Below the pieces are notes generated by a model. That model was not told the DNA's origin and did not search any database. It saw only the letters and a list, made by a program, of their open reading frames with translations. A stretch of 64,000 nucleotides of DNA, taken from assembly GCF_013410035.1 (NCBI RefSeq), contig NZ_JACCBW010000001.1:1426001-1490000 (forward strand), given 5' to 3'. Source of the DNA: Nocardioides cavernae (GTDB lineage: Bacteria > Actinomycetota > Actinomycetes > Propionibacteriales > Nocardioidaceae). The first letter of the stretch is position 1, and every line of letters begins with the position of its first letter. Shown here piece after piece: positions 20,001 through 28,956 of this stretch. The position numbers were made by a program, and so were the translations under genes.

Positions 20001-21285
20001 GCTGCTCGCCGACTACCAGTTCTACAAGGTGCGTGCCGGCCAGGTCGGCCTGGGCGGGGTCGGCACCAACACCCCGGACACCCCGCTCCAGATGGGGTCG
20101 TCCTTCTTCCGGCTGCTCCAGTTCGACGTGGACCGCTCGGAGATGAGCGTCGACACCTACTCCCCCTTCCTCGACGACTTCGGGGCGACGGAGTACGACG
20201 ACCGCAACCGCTACGACGGCACCGAGGACGACTTCAGGATGCCGATCCAGCTGCAGCACCGGGCGACCAGCTTCGCCACGGACTCGCTGGTCGTGCTCGA
20301 CCCGACCGACGACGTCATCGGCACCGACACCGCGCGGTCCGGCTGGCCGGCGGAGGTCACCTGGGACGGGCTGACCATCGGCGAGACGTACGCCTGGCAG
20401 GCCGTGAGCCGTGACGCGGCGAGCGGTGAGGAGCTGCCCGGACAGGTGTCGCAGCTGGCGCTGTTCACCGCCACGGCCGACGGTGTCGCGGACCGCGCGG
20501 CCCCGGTCATCACCCTCGGGGCCTCGGACAGCGTCGCCCACGGCGCGGCCTTCGACCCGCTCGCGGGCGTCACGGCCCGGGACGACCGCGACGGCGACCT
20601 CACCGGGCGCCTCTCCGTGCTGGGCACCGTCGACACCTCGCAGGCCGGGCGCTACCAGCTCGTCTACCTCGTCAGCGACAAGGCCGGCAACCAGTCGGTC
20701 GCGACCCGCCAGGTGAGCGTGCAGGCGGCCCCCGCACCGGTCAACGCCCGACGCCCCGGCATCAACGGCACCCCCGCCGTCGGGCAGGTCGTCACCGCCG
20801 ACCAGGGCCGGTGGACGCAGGCTGACGGTGCCACCTTCGAGGTGCAGTGGCTGCGCGACGGCACGCCCATCCAGGGCGCCACGTCGGGTGAGTACGCCGT
20901 GGTCGCCGCCGACGCCGGCACCCGCCTCAGCGTCCGGGTGACCGCGCTGGCCACGGGTCGGTCCCCGGTGGTCGCCACGTCCGCCGAGGCCACGGTGGGC
21001 TCGGTCGCGGCCGACGCCGCGATGAAGCTGCGGAAGAAGGTGAAGCAGGGCAAGCGGGTCACCGCGACCGTCTCCTTCTCCGCACCGGGCACCGTCCCGA
21101 CCGGCACGGTCGTGGTCAAGGTGCGCGGCCGCACGGTCGATGCCCTCCCGCTGCGTGCGGACGGCACGGTGAAGGTCAGGCTGCCGAAGCTCCGCGTCGG
21201 CCGGCACAAGGTCACCGCGGTGCTCCTGCCCGGTGACGGGTTCGAGCGCACCACGGTCAGCCGCACGATCCGCGTGCGCCGCTGA
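17002..21285 (+). CDS. Large secreted LamG / calcineurin-like phosphoesterase
   Basis: This 1427-residue secreted protein has a Sec signal (residues 1-35) and two tandem LamG-type domains (about 48-250 and 258-460). Each LamG domain opens with a near-identical DVLDVDF-DGTA stretch. A bacterial Ig-like region follows, then a calcineurin-like metallophosphoesterase domain (about 740-1060) with all metal motifs: HLTDTQY (~749), TGDIMEN, PGNHD (~840), VLTHAYI and SGHEHG (~977). Next come a DUF5011-type Ig domain (~1170-1245), another Ig-like repeat and a Lys/Arg-rich C-terminal beta domain ending VRR. The GTG at 17002 follows AGGAA. It may hydrolyse extracellular phosphoesters bound through the LamG domains; the substrate is unknown. 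Confidence 0.88.
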   Translation: MSSHSTGWRSALATTLTVAVAGSLLATVPGGAASAAAPAAAALPVADVLDVDFTDGTADDRARGLTPTLFGDPEIVADAARARTAYALDGDDAALYPMTGQYDAMAAAFSVECSFRYDGTALAGGEQDFCGAKEAGGFATYVSGGRGGFMAHIGGGYKNVRFDMQAGTWYHTLVVWDGASLVLYVNGEQVARTAAVGAFKAPSVGAQSFAIGADAQPSNGVGFFAASTIDTARVYSSALGAEEAAALATAAVTDPVAPTADVLDVDFADGTATDRAQGLPVTEWNEPVVREDVPLGRNVAAFDGSSAFLYPLADSYDALVDGFAVECTFKYDDDLPASGEERGNICGAKEAGGFSITLYGSNLSFNPHIGGSYRNLNVPVVADRWYHVVGTWDGEVASLWLDGVLAKQAPATGALLPPPNATARNLVVGGDATTNNRANLLAPATVANARVFSEPVERTDVLALRRDVLADGLATAPVTITSSTPAAGSRITGPTTLSVETPMDEAVGRTSELRLDGSLVRPGDEVGPGLRSGEHTLTLRGNDVFGRPIDQSVTFTSATIPVGGGTETGQAGGSVTLSSVATNPSGGDVETTFVRAEAKVAEGGFQGTVTQLPTALEFDHQQAEELDEPLQPGDDVLVTSPSATGIAFQRHDVAVSTAEGQRVSWTGTVDPTRSVTLRAWNGEAWEALDTARGLTEGTVSLTGDVRPRHHHDGVVPIMVTGEDPFADDLPNEVRPSFEDPAAYDFSLAHLTDTQYLSEGADEPATQAERDVWRRTYTDITEWIVANSDQRKIAFTAHTGDIMENWHNLTDDRAKAVREYEVASAAQQIIDDAGLVNTVLPGNHDNQYGQDNGPDALYNDYFGPERYASLSRSPRWTASQASYQPWKPGDNANNYVLFSASGLDFVVVSLGFGVTPEESAWADGVLKQYADRNAIVLTHAYIAPSSNPDGRGGGMSYDGMSVRGSVVKQNPNVFLVLSGHEHGVNIEVRKNLGQPGNHVVELLADYQFYKVRAGQVGLGGVGTNTPDTPLQMGSSFFRLLQFDVDRSEMSVDTYSPFLDDFGATEYDDRNRYDGTEDDFRMPIQLQHRATSFATDSLVVLDPTDDVIGTDTARSGWPAEVTWDGLTIGETYAWQAVSRDAASGEELPGQVSQLALFTATADGVADRAAPVITLGASDSVAHGAAFDPLAGVTARDDRDGDLTGRLSVLGTVDTSQAGRYQLVYLVSDKAGNQSVATRQVSVQAAPAPVNARRPGINGTPAVGQVVTADQGRWTQADGATFEVQWLRDGTPIQGATSGEYAVVAADAGTRLSVRVTALATGRSPVVATSAEATVGSVAADAAMKLRKKVKQGKRVTATVSFSAPGTVPTGTVVVKVRGRTVDALPLRADGTVKVRLPKLRVGRHKVTAVLLPGDGFERTTVSRTIRVRR

Positions 21286-21300
21286 CCTGACACACCAGGA

Positions 21301-21335
21301 TCGGGCGGCTCCGGGCTCCGGCCGGGGCCGCCCGA
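21301..21335. terminator. Bidirectional hairpin between convergent genes
   Basis: TCGGGCGGC (21301-21309) pairs with GCCGCCCGA (21327-21335). It lies between the phosphoesterase stop at 21285 and the VOC gene stop at 21349. Confidence 0.55.
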
Positions 21336-21348
21336 CCCGTGTCGCGGC

Positions 21349-21801
21349 TCAGGCGGTGACGCCCACGCTCCACGTGACGCCGAAGCGGTCCGTCAGCATC
21401 CCGAAGCCCGGGCTCCAGGCAGACGCGGCCAGCGGCTCGACGATGCTCGCGCCGACGGCGAGGGCGTCCCAGTAGCCCTGGGCCTCCTCGAGGGAACCCG
21501 CGCTGACCGAGACGAAGCACGCCTGGTCCGTCACGGTGGTGCCGTTCTCACGGTGGGTGGCGGTCCCGCCCGTGATCGTCCCCCCGGTCGCGCCGGGGAC
21601 GTCGTACGCCATCACCCGGAAGCCGTTGTCCGACGCGGCGAGGCCGAAGACCACGCCGTCCGCGCCCGGCAGCTCGCGGGGCATCCCGAGGTCGGCGTAC
21701 GTGGTGACGGCGGCGGTGCCCCCGAACACCGACGCGTAGTGCTCGAGCGCCGCACGAGCGTCGCCGCGGAAGTTGAGGTGGGTGGTCGTCTCGATGGTCA
21801 T
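21349..21801 (-). CDS. PhnB-like VOC (glyoxalase superfamily) protein
   Basis: The 150-residue protein is of the PhnB/YjdN-like VOC type, recognised by an N-terminal HLNFRGDARAALEHYASVFGG (described here by its FRGDARAALEHY core) and the C-terminal SPGFGMLTDRFGVTWSV. These small beta-alpha-beta-beta-beta proteins form dimers; many have no known substrate. The ATG at 21801 follows GGAGCAGAC. The divergent WYL-domain regulator 98 bases away, with a dyad between them, suggests it is the regulator's target. Whether it binds metal is unclear. Confidence 0.8.
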   Translation of the reverse strand: MTIETTTHLNFRGDARAALEHYASVFGGTAAVTTYADLGMPRELPGADGVVFGLAASDNGFRVMAYDVPGATGGTITGGTATHRENGTTVTDQACFVSVSAGSLEEAQGYWDALAVGASIVEPLAASAWSPGFGMLTDRFGVTWSVGVTA

Positions 21802-21855
21802 GTCTGCTCCTGTCATGCCGGGCCCGACTGGCCCGGCACGGCCCAGCATCACGGG

Positions 21856-21876
21856 TGTCCAGGACAGTTCCTGTCC
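21856..21876. promoter_or_regulatory. Operator-like overlapping dyads between VOC and WYL genes
   Basis: TGTCC-A-GGACA (21856-21866) overlaps GGACAG-TTC-CTGTCC (21862-21876). Two nested inverted repeats in the divergent intergenic region suggest a site for the WYL-domain regulator. Confidence 0.5.
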
Positions 21877-21887
21877 GGCACTTCACC

Positions 21888-21893
21888 TACGCT
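21888..21893 (+). promoter_or_regulatory. -10 element TACGCT of a probable leaderless promoter
   Basis: TACGCT ends six bases before the GTG at 21900. No Shine-Dalgarno is seen. Confidence 0.45.
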
Positions 21894-21899
21894 GGGCTC

Positions 21900-22925
21900 G
21901 TGTCCACCACCGCCCGGCTGCTCCGCCTGCTGTCGCTGCTGCAGACCCGTCGCGACTGGCCCGGCGCCGTCCTCGCCGAGCGGCTCGGCGTCACCGACCG
22001 CACGGTGCGCCGCGACGTGGACCGCCTGCGCGAGCTGGGCTACCGCATCCAGGTCAGCATGGGCCCCGACGGCGGCTACCGCCTCGGGCCGGGCGACGAG
22101 CTGCCACCGCTGCTGCTCGACGACGACCAGACGATCGCCGTCGCCCTCGCGCTGCAGACCGCCCCCGCCAGCGGTGCCGGCATCGAGGAGGACGCGATCC
22201 GCGCGCTCGCCACGATCCGGCAGGTCATGCCGTCGCGGCTGCGGCACCGGCTCGACGCCCTCGAGGTCACCGCCGTGACCGCACGACCCGGCGACGGGAC
22301 CCCGCCGCGCGTGTCGCCCGACGTCCTCGTGTCGCTCGCCGCCACCGTGCGCGCGCGAGAGGTGCTGCGCCTCGACTACGCCCGGCGCGACGGCACGCTC
22401 GACGACACGCCACCACGGCGGGTGGAGCCCCACCGCGTCGTCACGTCGTACGGCCGCTGGTACCTCCTCGCGTGGGACCTCGACCGCGAGGACTGGCGGT
22501 TGTTCAGCATCGACCGCGTGACGCCGCGCGTCCCCACCGGTCCGCGGTTCACGCCGCGCGAGGTCCCCGGAGGGCACGTCGGGGAGTTCGTCGCCGCGCG
22601 CTTCAAGGGCCGCGACGTCAACGCGTGGCCCTGCACCGGCGCCGTCGTCCTCGACCTCCCCGCCGGCGAGGTCCTTCCCTTCGCCGGCGACGGGACCGTC
22701 ACCCCGGTCGACGACGGGCGGTGCCGCCTCGAGGCGGGGGCGTGGTCCTGGGGCGCCCTCGCGGCCGCGTTCGGCCGGTTCGAGGTCGCGATGGAGGTCG
22801 TCGGACCGCCCGAGCTGGCCGACGCCTTCGCCGTGCTGGCCGAGAGGTACGCCGTGGCCGCCGGCTCCTACGGGCCCTCCGCCTCCAGGACGCGCTCGAA
22901 GGCCGCCGCCGCGCCCCGGAGGTAG
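21900..22925 (+). CDS. YafY-like HTH/WYL-domain transcriptional regulator
   Basis: This 341-residue regulator has an N-terminal HTH_11-type winged helix (residues 1-60; TRRDWPGAVLAERLGVTDR and RTVRRDVDRLRELGY) and a WYL domain in the middle (about 140-215; the SYGRWYLLAWDLDREDWR region carries the WYL-like triad). A WCX-type C-terminal extension follows. WYL proteins sense small ligands or nucleic acids. The GTG at 21900 is preceded by a -10 hexamer. Its last 58 bases overlap the 3' end of the MarR gene on the other strand, an unusually long convergent overlap. The likely target is the divergent VOC gene. Confidence 0.85.
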   Translation: MSTTARLLRLLSLLQTRRDWPGAVLAERLGVTDRTVRRDVDRLRELGYRIQVSMGPDGGYRLGPGDELPPLLLDDDQTIAVALALQTAPASGAGIEEDAIRALATIRQVMPSRLRHRLDALEVTAVTARPGDGTPPRVSPDVLVSLAATVRAREVLRLDYARRDGTLDDTPPRRVEPHRVVTSYGRWYLLAWDLDREDWRLFSIDRVTPRVPTGPRFTPREVPGGHVGEFVAARFKGRDVNAWPCTGAVVLDLPAGEVLPFAGDGTVTPVDDGRCRLEAGAWSWGALAAAFGRFEVAMEVVGPPELADAFAVLAERYAVAAGSYGPSASRTRSKAAAAPRR

Positions 22926-23356
22926 CGCTCGACGACCTCGCGCTCCTCGTCGGTGAAGGACGCGTCGTGGCGGTCCAGCGCGATGAACATGGGCACCAGG
23001 TGGCCGACGATCTCCTCCCGCCCCGAGCCGGTGATGTGGAGCTCGGTGCGCCGTCGGTCCACCTCGTGCGGGCGTCGCTCGACGTGGCCGCGCGCGACCA
23101 GGCGGTCGACGATGCCGGTGGCGGCCGCGGTCGAGACCTCGAGCCGGCGGGCGACCTCGGCAGGCCCGATCTGCTCACGGCTCAGGTGCTCGAGCGTCAC
23201 GAGCTCGCTCTCGCTGAGCCCCGCACGCCGCGAGACGACGTGGTTGACCCGGCTGCCCGCGGCGACCAGGTCGCGGAGCGCGCGCAGCGTCGGCGGCAGC
23301 TCCTCCTGACCGCGCTCGGCCCACGGCGGCGACGTCGGACGGGCCTGGTCGCTCAC
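22868..23356 (-). CDS. MarR-family regulator of the MMPL transporter
   Basis: The 162-residue protein is a MarR winged-helix dimer. Helix-turn-helix residues lie at about 70-95 (IGPAEVARRLEVSTAAATGIVDRL) and the wing at HEVDRRRTELHIT. The GTG at 23356 has a GGAGAGAGAGG ribosome-binding region. The gene is divergent from the MMPL transporter gene with a MarR-type dyad between, so it probably represses the transporter and itself. Its 3' end runs 58 bases into the convergent WYL gene. The inducing ligand is unknown. Confidence 0.85.
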   Translation of the reverse strand: MSDQARPTSPPWAERGQEELPPTLRALRDLVAAGSRVNHVVSRRAGLSESELVTLEHLSREQIGPAEVARRLEVSTAAATGIVDRLVARGHVERRPHEVDRRRTELHITGSGREEIVGHLVPMFIALDRHDASFTDEEREVVERYLRGAAAAFERVLEAEGP

Positions 23357-23419
23357 ACCGCACCGCCTCTCTCTCCTGCGGACCGCCGGGCCCGTGTTTG
23401 CGTGTGCGACCACTATACC

Positions 23420-23446
23420 GCTAACTTGATAAGTAACTTGGTTAGC
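23420..23446. promoter_or_regulatory. MarR operator between marR and MMPL genes
   Basis: TAACTTGATAAGTAA (23422-23436) is a near-perfect MarR-type dyad (ACTT-GAT-AAGT). It is embedded in a wider inverted repeat GCTAAC (23420-23425) / GTTAGC (23441-23446). The region is clearly more A/T-rich than its surroundings. Confidence 0.6.
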
Positions 23447-23506
23447 AATCATCTTGCCTAGACATCTTTCTCGCCCGTGAACACCTGCCTTCCTCGAGGA
23501 GCACCC

Positions 23507-25654
23507 GTGCCCGCCCACCGCACCCCCGCACTCGCCCGCGTGATCACCGGCCGGCGTACGGCCTGGCTCGTCGCCCTCGTGCCGATCCTGCTGGCGCTCG
23601 CCGTGCTGGCCCTCGTCCCCGAGGGCGAGCGCGAGACCACGAGCACCGACGCCTCGCCCGTCGGCGCCGACAGCACCAGCGCGGCCCAGCTGCTCGACGA
23701 GCTGCCGGAGGACGAGGGCCAGGTGGCCATCGTGCTGTGGACGGCGGACGACGGCGAGCTCAGCCGGCAGGCGCAGGGTGAGCTCACGAAGCAGGCGGTC
23801 GGCCTGCTGTCCGACGCGGGCGGCGGTGGCGAGGCACCCGAGGGCGCCGGCGACGGTCCGCCCGGTGCGCAGGGAGAGGAGTCCCAGGGCGAGGAGGGTC
23901 AGGGAGACGAGGGGCAGGGCCGCCGGTCACCCCTCGTGGTGGCCGAGGACGGGACCGCGGCGTTCGTCGCCGTGCCCGTGCTGTCCTCCTCCAACACCGA
24001 CAACATCGACAAGGTCGAGGACCTCCGCTCGACGCTGACGGACGACGTGCCCGACGGGGTCACCGTGCAGGTCACCGGCCCCGCGGGCATCCAGGCCGAC
24101 ATCGGCCAGGTCTTCGACGGCGCCGACTTCCGCCTCCTCGCCGCCACCGCCGCCGTGGTCGCGATCCTGCTGATCATCACCTACCGCAGTCCCGTGCTCT
24201 GGCTGGTCCCGCTCACCGTCGTGGGCATCGCCGACCGGCTCGCCGCCATCGTCGCCACCAACGTCCTGGAGGTGACCGGCGTCGCGTGGGACGAGTCGAC
24301 GGTCGGCATCCTCAGCGTGCTCGTCTTCGGTGCGGGCACCGACTACGCCCTGCTCCTGATCTCCCGCTACCGCGACGAGCTCAAGACCACCGAGTCCCGC
24401 TTCGAGGCGATGGGCCACGCGCTGTCGCGCACGTTCGAGGCGGTGCTGTCGAGCTCGACGACGGTCGTCCTCGGCCTGCTGACGCTGCTCCTGTCGAGCA
24501 TCCCGACCACCCGCGGCCTCGGACTGGCCTGCGCGGTCGGCGTGCTCATCGCGGCGACCTTCGCGCTCGTCGTCCTGCCCGCAGCACTCGTCGTCTTCGG
24601 CCGCTGGATCTTCTGGCCGCGCGTGCCGCGAGTCGGCGACACCGTGCTCGTCGACTCGAACTCGCTGTGGCACCGCGTCGGTGACGCCGTCGCGCGCCGG
24701 CCGCGTACGTTCGTCGTCGCCACCATCGCCGGCCTCGCCGTGCTGGCGAGCGGGACCGCGTCGATCACCACCGGCCTCCGCCCGGCCGACCAGTTCGTCC
24801 AGCGGCCCGAGGCCATCTCCGCCGCCGAGCGCCTCGGCGAGTCCTTCCCCGCCGGCACGAGCGACCCGATCCAGGTGGCGACGCGCGCCGACGCCGAGCA
24901 GGTCCTGAAGGCGGTGGAGGACGTCGACGGTGTCTCGTCCGCGCGCGTCACGACGAGCGCCGACGGCATCTCCCAGATCGACGCCGTCCCCGACGCCGAG
25001 CCCGGGAGCGAGGAGGCACAGGCCCTGGTGGGCTCGGTGCGCGACGCGGTCGACGGGTTCGACGACACCCACGTCGGCGGCGGCGACGCCGAGGCGGTGG
25101 ACGCCGAGGAGTACGCCGAGCGCGACCGCCTCGTCATCCTGCCGCTGATCCTGCTGCTGGTGCTCGGGGCGCTGGTGGTCCTGCTGCGCTCGGTCGTCGC
25201 GCCGCTCCTGCTGGTCGCGACCGTGCTGGCGACGTACGCCGCCGCGATGGGTGCGTCGTGGTGGCTCTTCCAGACCGTCTTCGACTTCGCGGCGATGGAC
25301 ACCGGCGTGCCGCTGCTGGCGTTCCTGTTCCTCGTCGCCCTGGGCGTCGACTACAACATCTTCCTCGTCACCCGCGCCCGCGAGGAGGCGCGCGAGCACG
25401 GCACCCGCGCCGGCATGCTGCGCGCCCTGACCGCCACCGGCGGTGTGATCACCAGCGCCGGCATCCTGCTCGCCGCGGTCTTCGCCGTCCTCGGCGTGCT
25501 GCCGCTGGTGGTGCTCGCCCAGCTCGGCGCGATCATCTTCGTCGGCGTGCTGCTCGACACCCTCGTCGTACGCACGGTGCTGGTGCCCGCGCTCGCCCTG
25601 ACGCTCGGGGAGAGGTTCTGGTGGCCGCGGAGGGTGACCGCCCGGGAGGGGTGA
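23507..25654 (+). CDS. MMPL-family RND transporter
   Basis: The 715-residue membrane protein has the two-halved MMPL layout. TM1 is at about 12-32, a periplasmic domain follows, then a five-helix bundle (~205-380), a second periplasmic domain and a second five-helix bundle (~545-705). The first half keeps FGAGTDYALLLISRYRDEL and the second keeps LGVDYNIFLVTRAREEA, the paired proton-relay helices of the family. A Gly/Glu/Gln-rich insertion (about 105-150) lies in the first periplasmic domain. The GTG at 23507 follows GAGGAG; a GTG at 23477 is an alternative. MMPL proteins export lipids, siderophores or drugs. The divergent MarR gene suggests inducible efflux. Confidence 0.88.
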   Translation: MPAHRTPALARVITGRRTAWLVALVPILLALAVLALVPEGERETTSTDASPVGADSTSAAQLLDELPEDEGQVAIVLWTADDGELSRQAQGELTKQAVGLLSDAGGGGEAPEGAGDGPPGAQGEESQGEEGQGDEGQGRRSPLVVAEDGTAAFVAVPVLSSSNTDNIDKVEDLRSTLTDDVPDGVTVQVTGPAGIQADIGQVFDGADFRLLAATAAVVAILLIITYRSPVLWLVPLTVVGIADRLAAIVATNVLEVTGVAWDESTVGILSVLVFGAGTDYALLLISRYRDELKTTESRFEAMGHALSRTFEAVLSSSTTVVLGLLTLLLSSIPTTRGLGLACAVGVLIAATFALVVLPAALVVFGRWIFWPRVPRVGDTVLVDSNSLWHRVGDAVARRPRTFVVATIAGLAVLASGTASITTGLRPADQFVQRPEAISAAERLGESFPAGTSDPIQVATRADAEQVLKAVEDVDGVSSARVTTSADGISQIDAVPDAEPGSEEAQALVGSVRDAVDGFDDTHVGGGDAEAVDAEEYAERDRLVILPLILLLVLGALVVLLRSVVAPLLLVATVLATYAAAMGASWWLFQTVFDFAAMDTGVPLLAFLFLVALGVDYNIFLVTRAREEAREHGTRAGMLRALTATGGVITSAGILLAAVFAVLGVLPLVVLAQLGAIIFVGVLLDTLVVRTVLVPALALTLGERFWWPRRVTAREG

Positions 25655-25666
25655 GCCCGGGGAGGC

Positions 25667-27046
<1,380 letters not shown>

Positions 27047-27094
27047 GCCCTGACCCTCCCCCCGAGGACGGGTTACCGGCAAGTCCGATCGGGC

Positions 27095-27100
27095 TAGGCT
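27095..27100 (+). promoter_or_regulatory. -10 element TAGGCT of a probable leaderless promoter
   Basis: TAGGCT ends six bases before the GTG at 27107, giving a start on the initiation codon. Confidence 0.5.
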
Positions 27101-27106
27101 CGGGTT

Positions 27107-27385
27107 GTGGACACAGAGTTCATCGACGCGTCGGACAGGAGTCGCTACGAGCTGCGCTCGGGCGACCAGCTCGTCGGCCTCATCGACTACCGCCTGCGCG
27201 ACGACGCGATCGCGCTCGTGCACACCGAGGTGCTGCCCGACTTCAGCGGCCAGGGCCACGCCGCCACGCTGGCCCGCGCGGCGCTCGACGACGCCCGCGC
27301 GCGTTGCCTGCGCGTAGTGCCCTCGTGCCCCTACGTCGCCGCCTACATCGGCAAGCACCCGGAGTACGCCGACCTCGTCCGCTGA
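27107..27385 (+). CDS. Small GNAT-family N-acetyltransferase (YjdJ/NATD1-like)
   Basis: The 92-residue protein is a minimal GNAT domain of the Gcn5-type YjdJ/NATD1 group. It has a strand region LVGLIDYRLRDDAIALVHTEV (core ALVHTEV), the acetyl-CoA loop FSGQGHAATLAR, and the typical ending CPYVAAYIGKHPEYADLV. The acyl acceptor is unknown for most of this group. The GTG start follows a -10 hexamer by six bases. It lies 86 bases ahead of the K+ channel operon on the same strand, so cotranscription is possible but not shown. Confidence 0.85.
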   Translation: MDTEFIDASDRSRYELRSGDQLVGLIDYRLRDDAIALVHTEVLPDFSGQGHAATLARAALDDARARCLRVVPSCPYVAAYIGKHPEYADLVR

Positions 27386-27471
27386 CCGGCCCCACGTGTA
27401 CGTCGCGCGGCGCGGGGAAGCCCTATAGTCGCCGCGGACGGCGCAGGGCTGTGACGAACCGGGGGTGGGCC

Positions 27472-28041
27472 ATGGCCGAGGGGGCCAGCGAGGTCGAGCA
27501 GGCGGACTCGGCGATCGCACGACGCATCGGCTTCGTCGCGCGACCCGTGCGCGGGCTCGTCAACGCCCCGCACCTGCTGGTGCTCGTCGTCCTCGGGATC
27601 TGGGTCGCGTGCTCGCTGGTCTACGCCCTCATCGAGGGCAAGGGCCCGATCGAGGGTCTCTGGTGGGGCATCGTGACCGGGTCGACCGTGGGCTACGGCG
27701 ACTTCTACCCGTCCTCCACCGCCGGTCGGGCCGTCGGCGCGGTCCTCATCGTGTCGATGCTCGTGCTGGTGCCGATCGCGATCGGACACGTGATCGCCAA
27801 CCTCGTCTTCGACAAGGAGTCCCTCGCCGTCGCGACGGTCCTCGAGGACGTGCACGAGCGCATCGACCGCCTCGAGCACCTCACCCTCGCCTCCCTCGAG
27901 GCCCAGCACGGCCGCGAGTGGCTGGAGCAGCGGCTCGCCGAGCACGAGGCCGCCGACGCGGCCACCACCGACGTCGCCGAGCAGATGCTCGCGATGTTCA
28001 CCCGGAAGAACGACCAGGACCTGCCCGGAGGCACCCCATGA
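27472..28041 (+). CDS. Two-TM pore-loop potassium channel
   Basis: The 189-residue channel subunit has an N-terminal helix, TM1 (about 36-56), a pore loop with the K+ selectivity filter TVGYGD in TGSTVGYGDFYPSS (about 70-83), TM2 (about 90-113) and a C-terminal coiled cytoplasmic region. There is no RCK domain. The ATG at 27472 was chosen; an in-frame GTG at 27451 would add seven residues. It overlaps the lipoprotein gene by four bases (ATGA), and DUF350 and ATP-grasp genes follow. Linkage of K+ channels with DUF350/YgiC-type genes is known from comparative genomics; their joint role is unknown. Confidence 0.88.
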   Translation: MAEGASEVEQADSAIARRIGFVARPVRGLVNAPHLLVLVVLGIWVACSLVYALIEGKGPIEGLWWGIVTGSTVGYGDFYPSSTAGRAVGAVLIVSMLVLVPIAIGHVIANLVFDKESLAVATVLEDVHERIDRLEHLTLASLEAQHGREWLEQRLAEHEAADAATTDVAEQMLAMFTRKNDQDLPGGTP

Positions 28042-28424
28042 CCACCACGTCCCGCCGCCGCATGCGGTCGAGCAGCATCTCGCTGGGCATCACCGCGCTG
28101 ATGGCCAGCAGCCTGACCGGCTGCTCGTCGAGCGCCGACTACGCCGCGGTGTGCGTCGACCCGCAGACCCAGGAGCGCGTCGACGACGACCAGTGCGACG
28201 ACGACTCCGACTACAGCGGCGGCGGGTCCGGCTTCTTCTGGTACTACCTCGGCGCCAGCTCACGCATCCCCGCCGTCGGCACGACCGCCACCGGCGGCAC
28301 GTGGAGCGGGAGCACCCTCAACGGCTCCGTGCAGCGCGGCGGCCTGCCCAGCACGGGCGGGTCGACCGTCAAGTCCGCCACCACCAAGGGCGGGTTCGGC
28401 GGCAGCTCGCGCGGGTTCGGCTGA
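28038..28424 (+). CDS. Small Gly/Ser-rich lipoprotein, possibly YgiB/DUF1190-like
   Basis: This 128-residue protein has an N-terminal Arg-rich region, a hydrophobic stretch and lipobox LTGC (Cys at about 29). Then come CVDPQTQERVDDDQC with a short acidic stretch, an aromatic FFWYYLG segment, and a Gly/Ser/Thr-rich tail that ends in FGGSSRGFG. The composition and its place before DUF350 and an ATP-grasp gene recall E. coli YgiB/YjfM (DUF1190), but sequence identity is too weak to be sure. The start overlaps the channel stop by four bases, so the two are coupled. Function is unknown. Confidence 0.7.
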   Translation: MTTTSRRRMRSSSISLGITALMASSLTGCSSSADYAAVCVDPQTQERVDDDQCDDDSDYSGGGSGFFWYYLGASSRIPAVGTTATGGTWSGSTLNGSVQRGGLPSTGGSTVKSATTKGGFGGSSRGFG

Positions 28425-28479
28425 GCAACGCCCGCACTCCCCGCCCTCCCCGCTCCCCCGCCCGACCCAGGAGAACCCC

Positions 28480-28938
28480 GTGACCGACCTGCTCGACGCC
28501 CTCCTCCACGCCGTCGCGTACGCCCTCGTCGGCGGCGCCATGCTCGTCGTGGCCTACTACGTCCTCGACCTCGCGACACCGGGACACCTCGGCACCCACC
28601 TGCGCGGCGTCGACGAGAACGGCAACGAGTCCGTGCACGCGCACTCCAAGGGCGCGGGCGTGGTGACCTCCGCGTGGCTGGTCTCCAACGCCGCCGTCCT
28701 CTTCACCGCGATCTGGACCAACGGCGAGACCTCGCTCGGCTGGGCGCTCGTGTGGACCGTGTGCTTCGGCGCCGTCGGCATCGCGCTCAACACGCTGATG
28801 TTCTTCGCCGTCGAGGCCATCACGCCGGGCGACCTGCGCCGGATCGTCACCGAGCCCGGCCCGGTGCGACCCCTGGCCCACGTCGCGGCCGCCGTCGCCC
28901 TCTCCGTCGGCGCCATCGTGTGCGCCAGCATCGCCTGA
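28480..28938 (+). CDS. DUF350 (YjfL-like) membrane protein
   Basis: This 152-residue protein has four membrane helices arranged as two repeated two-helix units, typical of DUF350. Between helices 1 and 2 is an unusual ~25-residue loop (TPGHLGTHLRGVDENGNES). The GTG at 28480 follows AGGAGA with good spacing. In E. coli the homologue YjfL sits with YjfM and the ATP-grasp YjfC; here it lies between a lipoprotein gene and a GspS-like gene, in the same order. The molecular role is unknown; a membrane partner of the ATP-grasp enzyme is a reasonable guess. Confidence 0.85.
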   Translation: MTDLLDALLHAVAYALVGGAMLVVAYYVLDLATPGHLGTHLRGVDENGNESVHAHSKGAGVVTSAWLVSNAAVLFTAIWTNGETSLGWALVWTVCFGAVGIALNTLMFFAVEAITPGDLRRIVTEPGPVRPLAHVAAAVALSVGAIVCASIA

Positions 28939-28956
28939 GCGGGCGGGCACCGCACG

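Noticed and set aside
16942..21207. A 1421-codon open frame on the minus strand opposite the LamG phosphoesterase
   Set aside because: It is an antisense by-product of high third-position G/C: biased residues (V, G, R, D), no domain, and it runs antisense to a protein with intact catalytic motifs.
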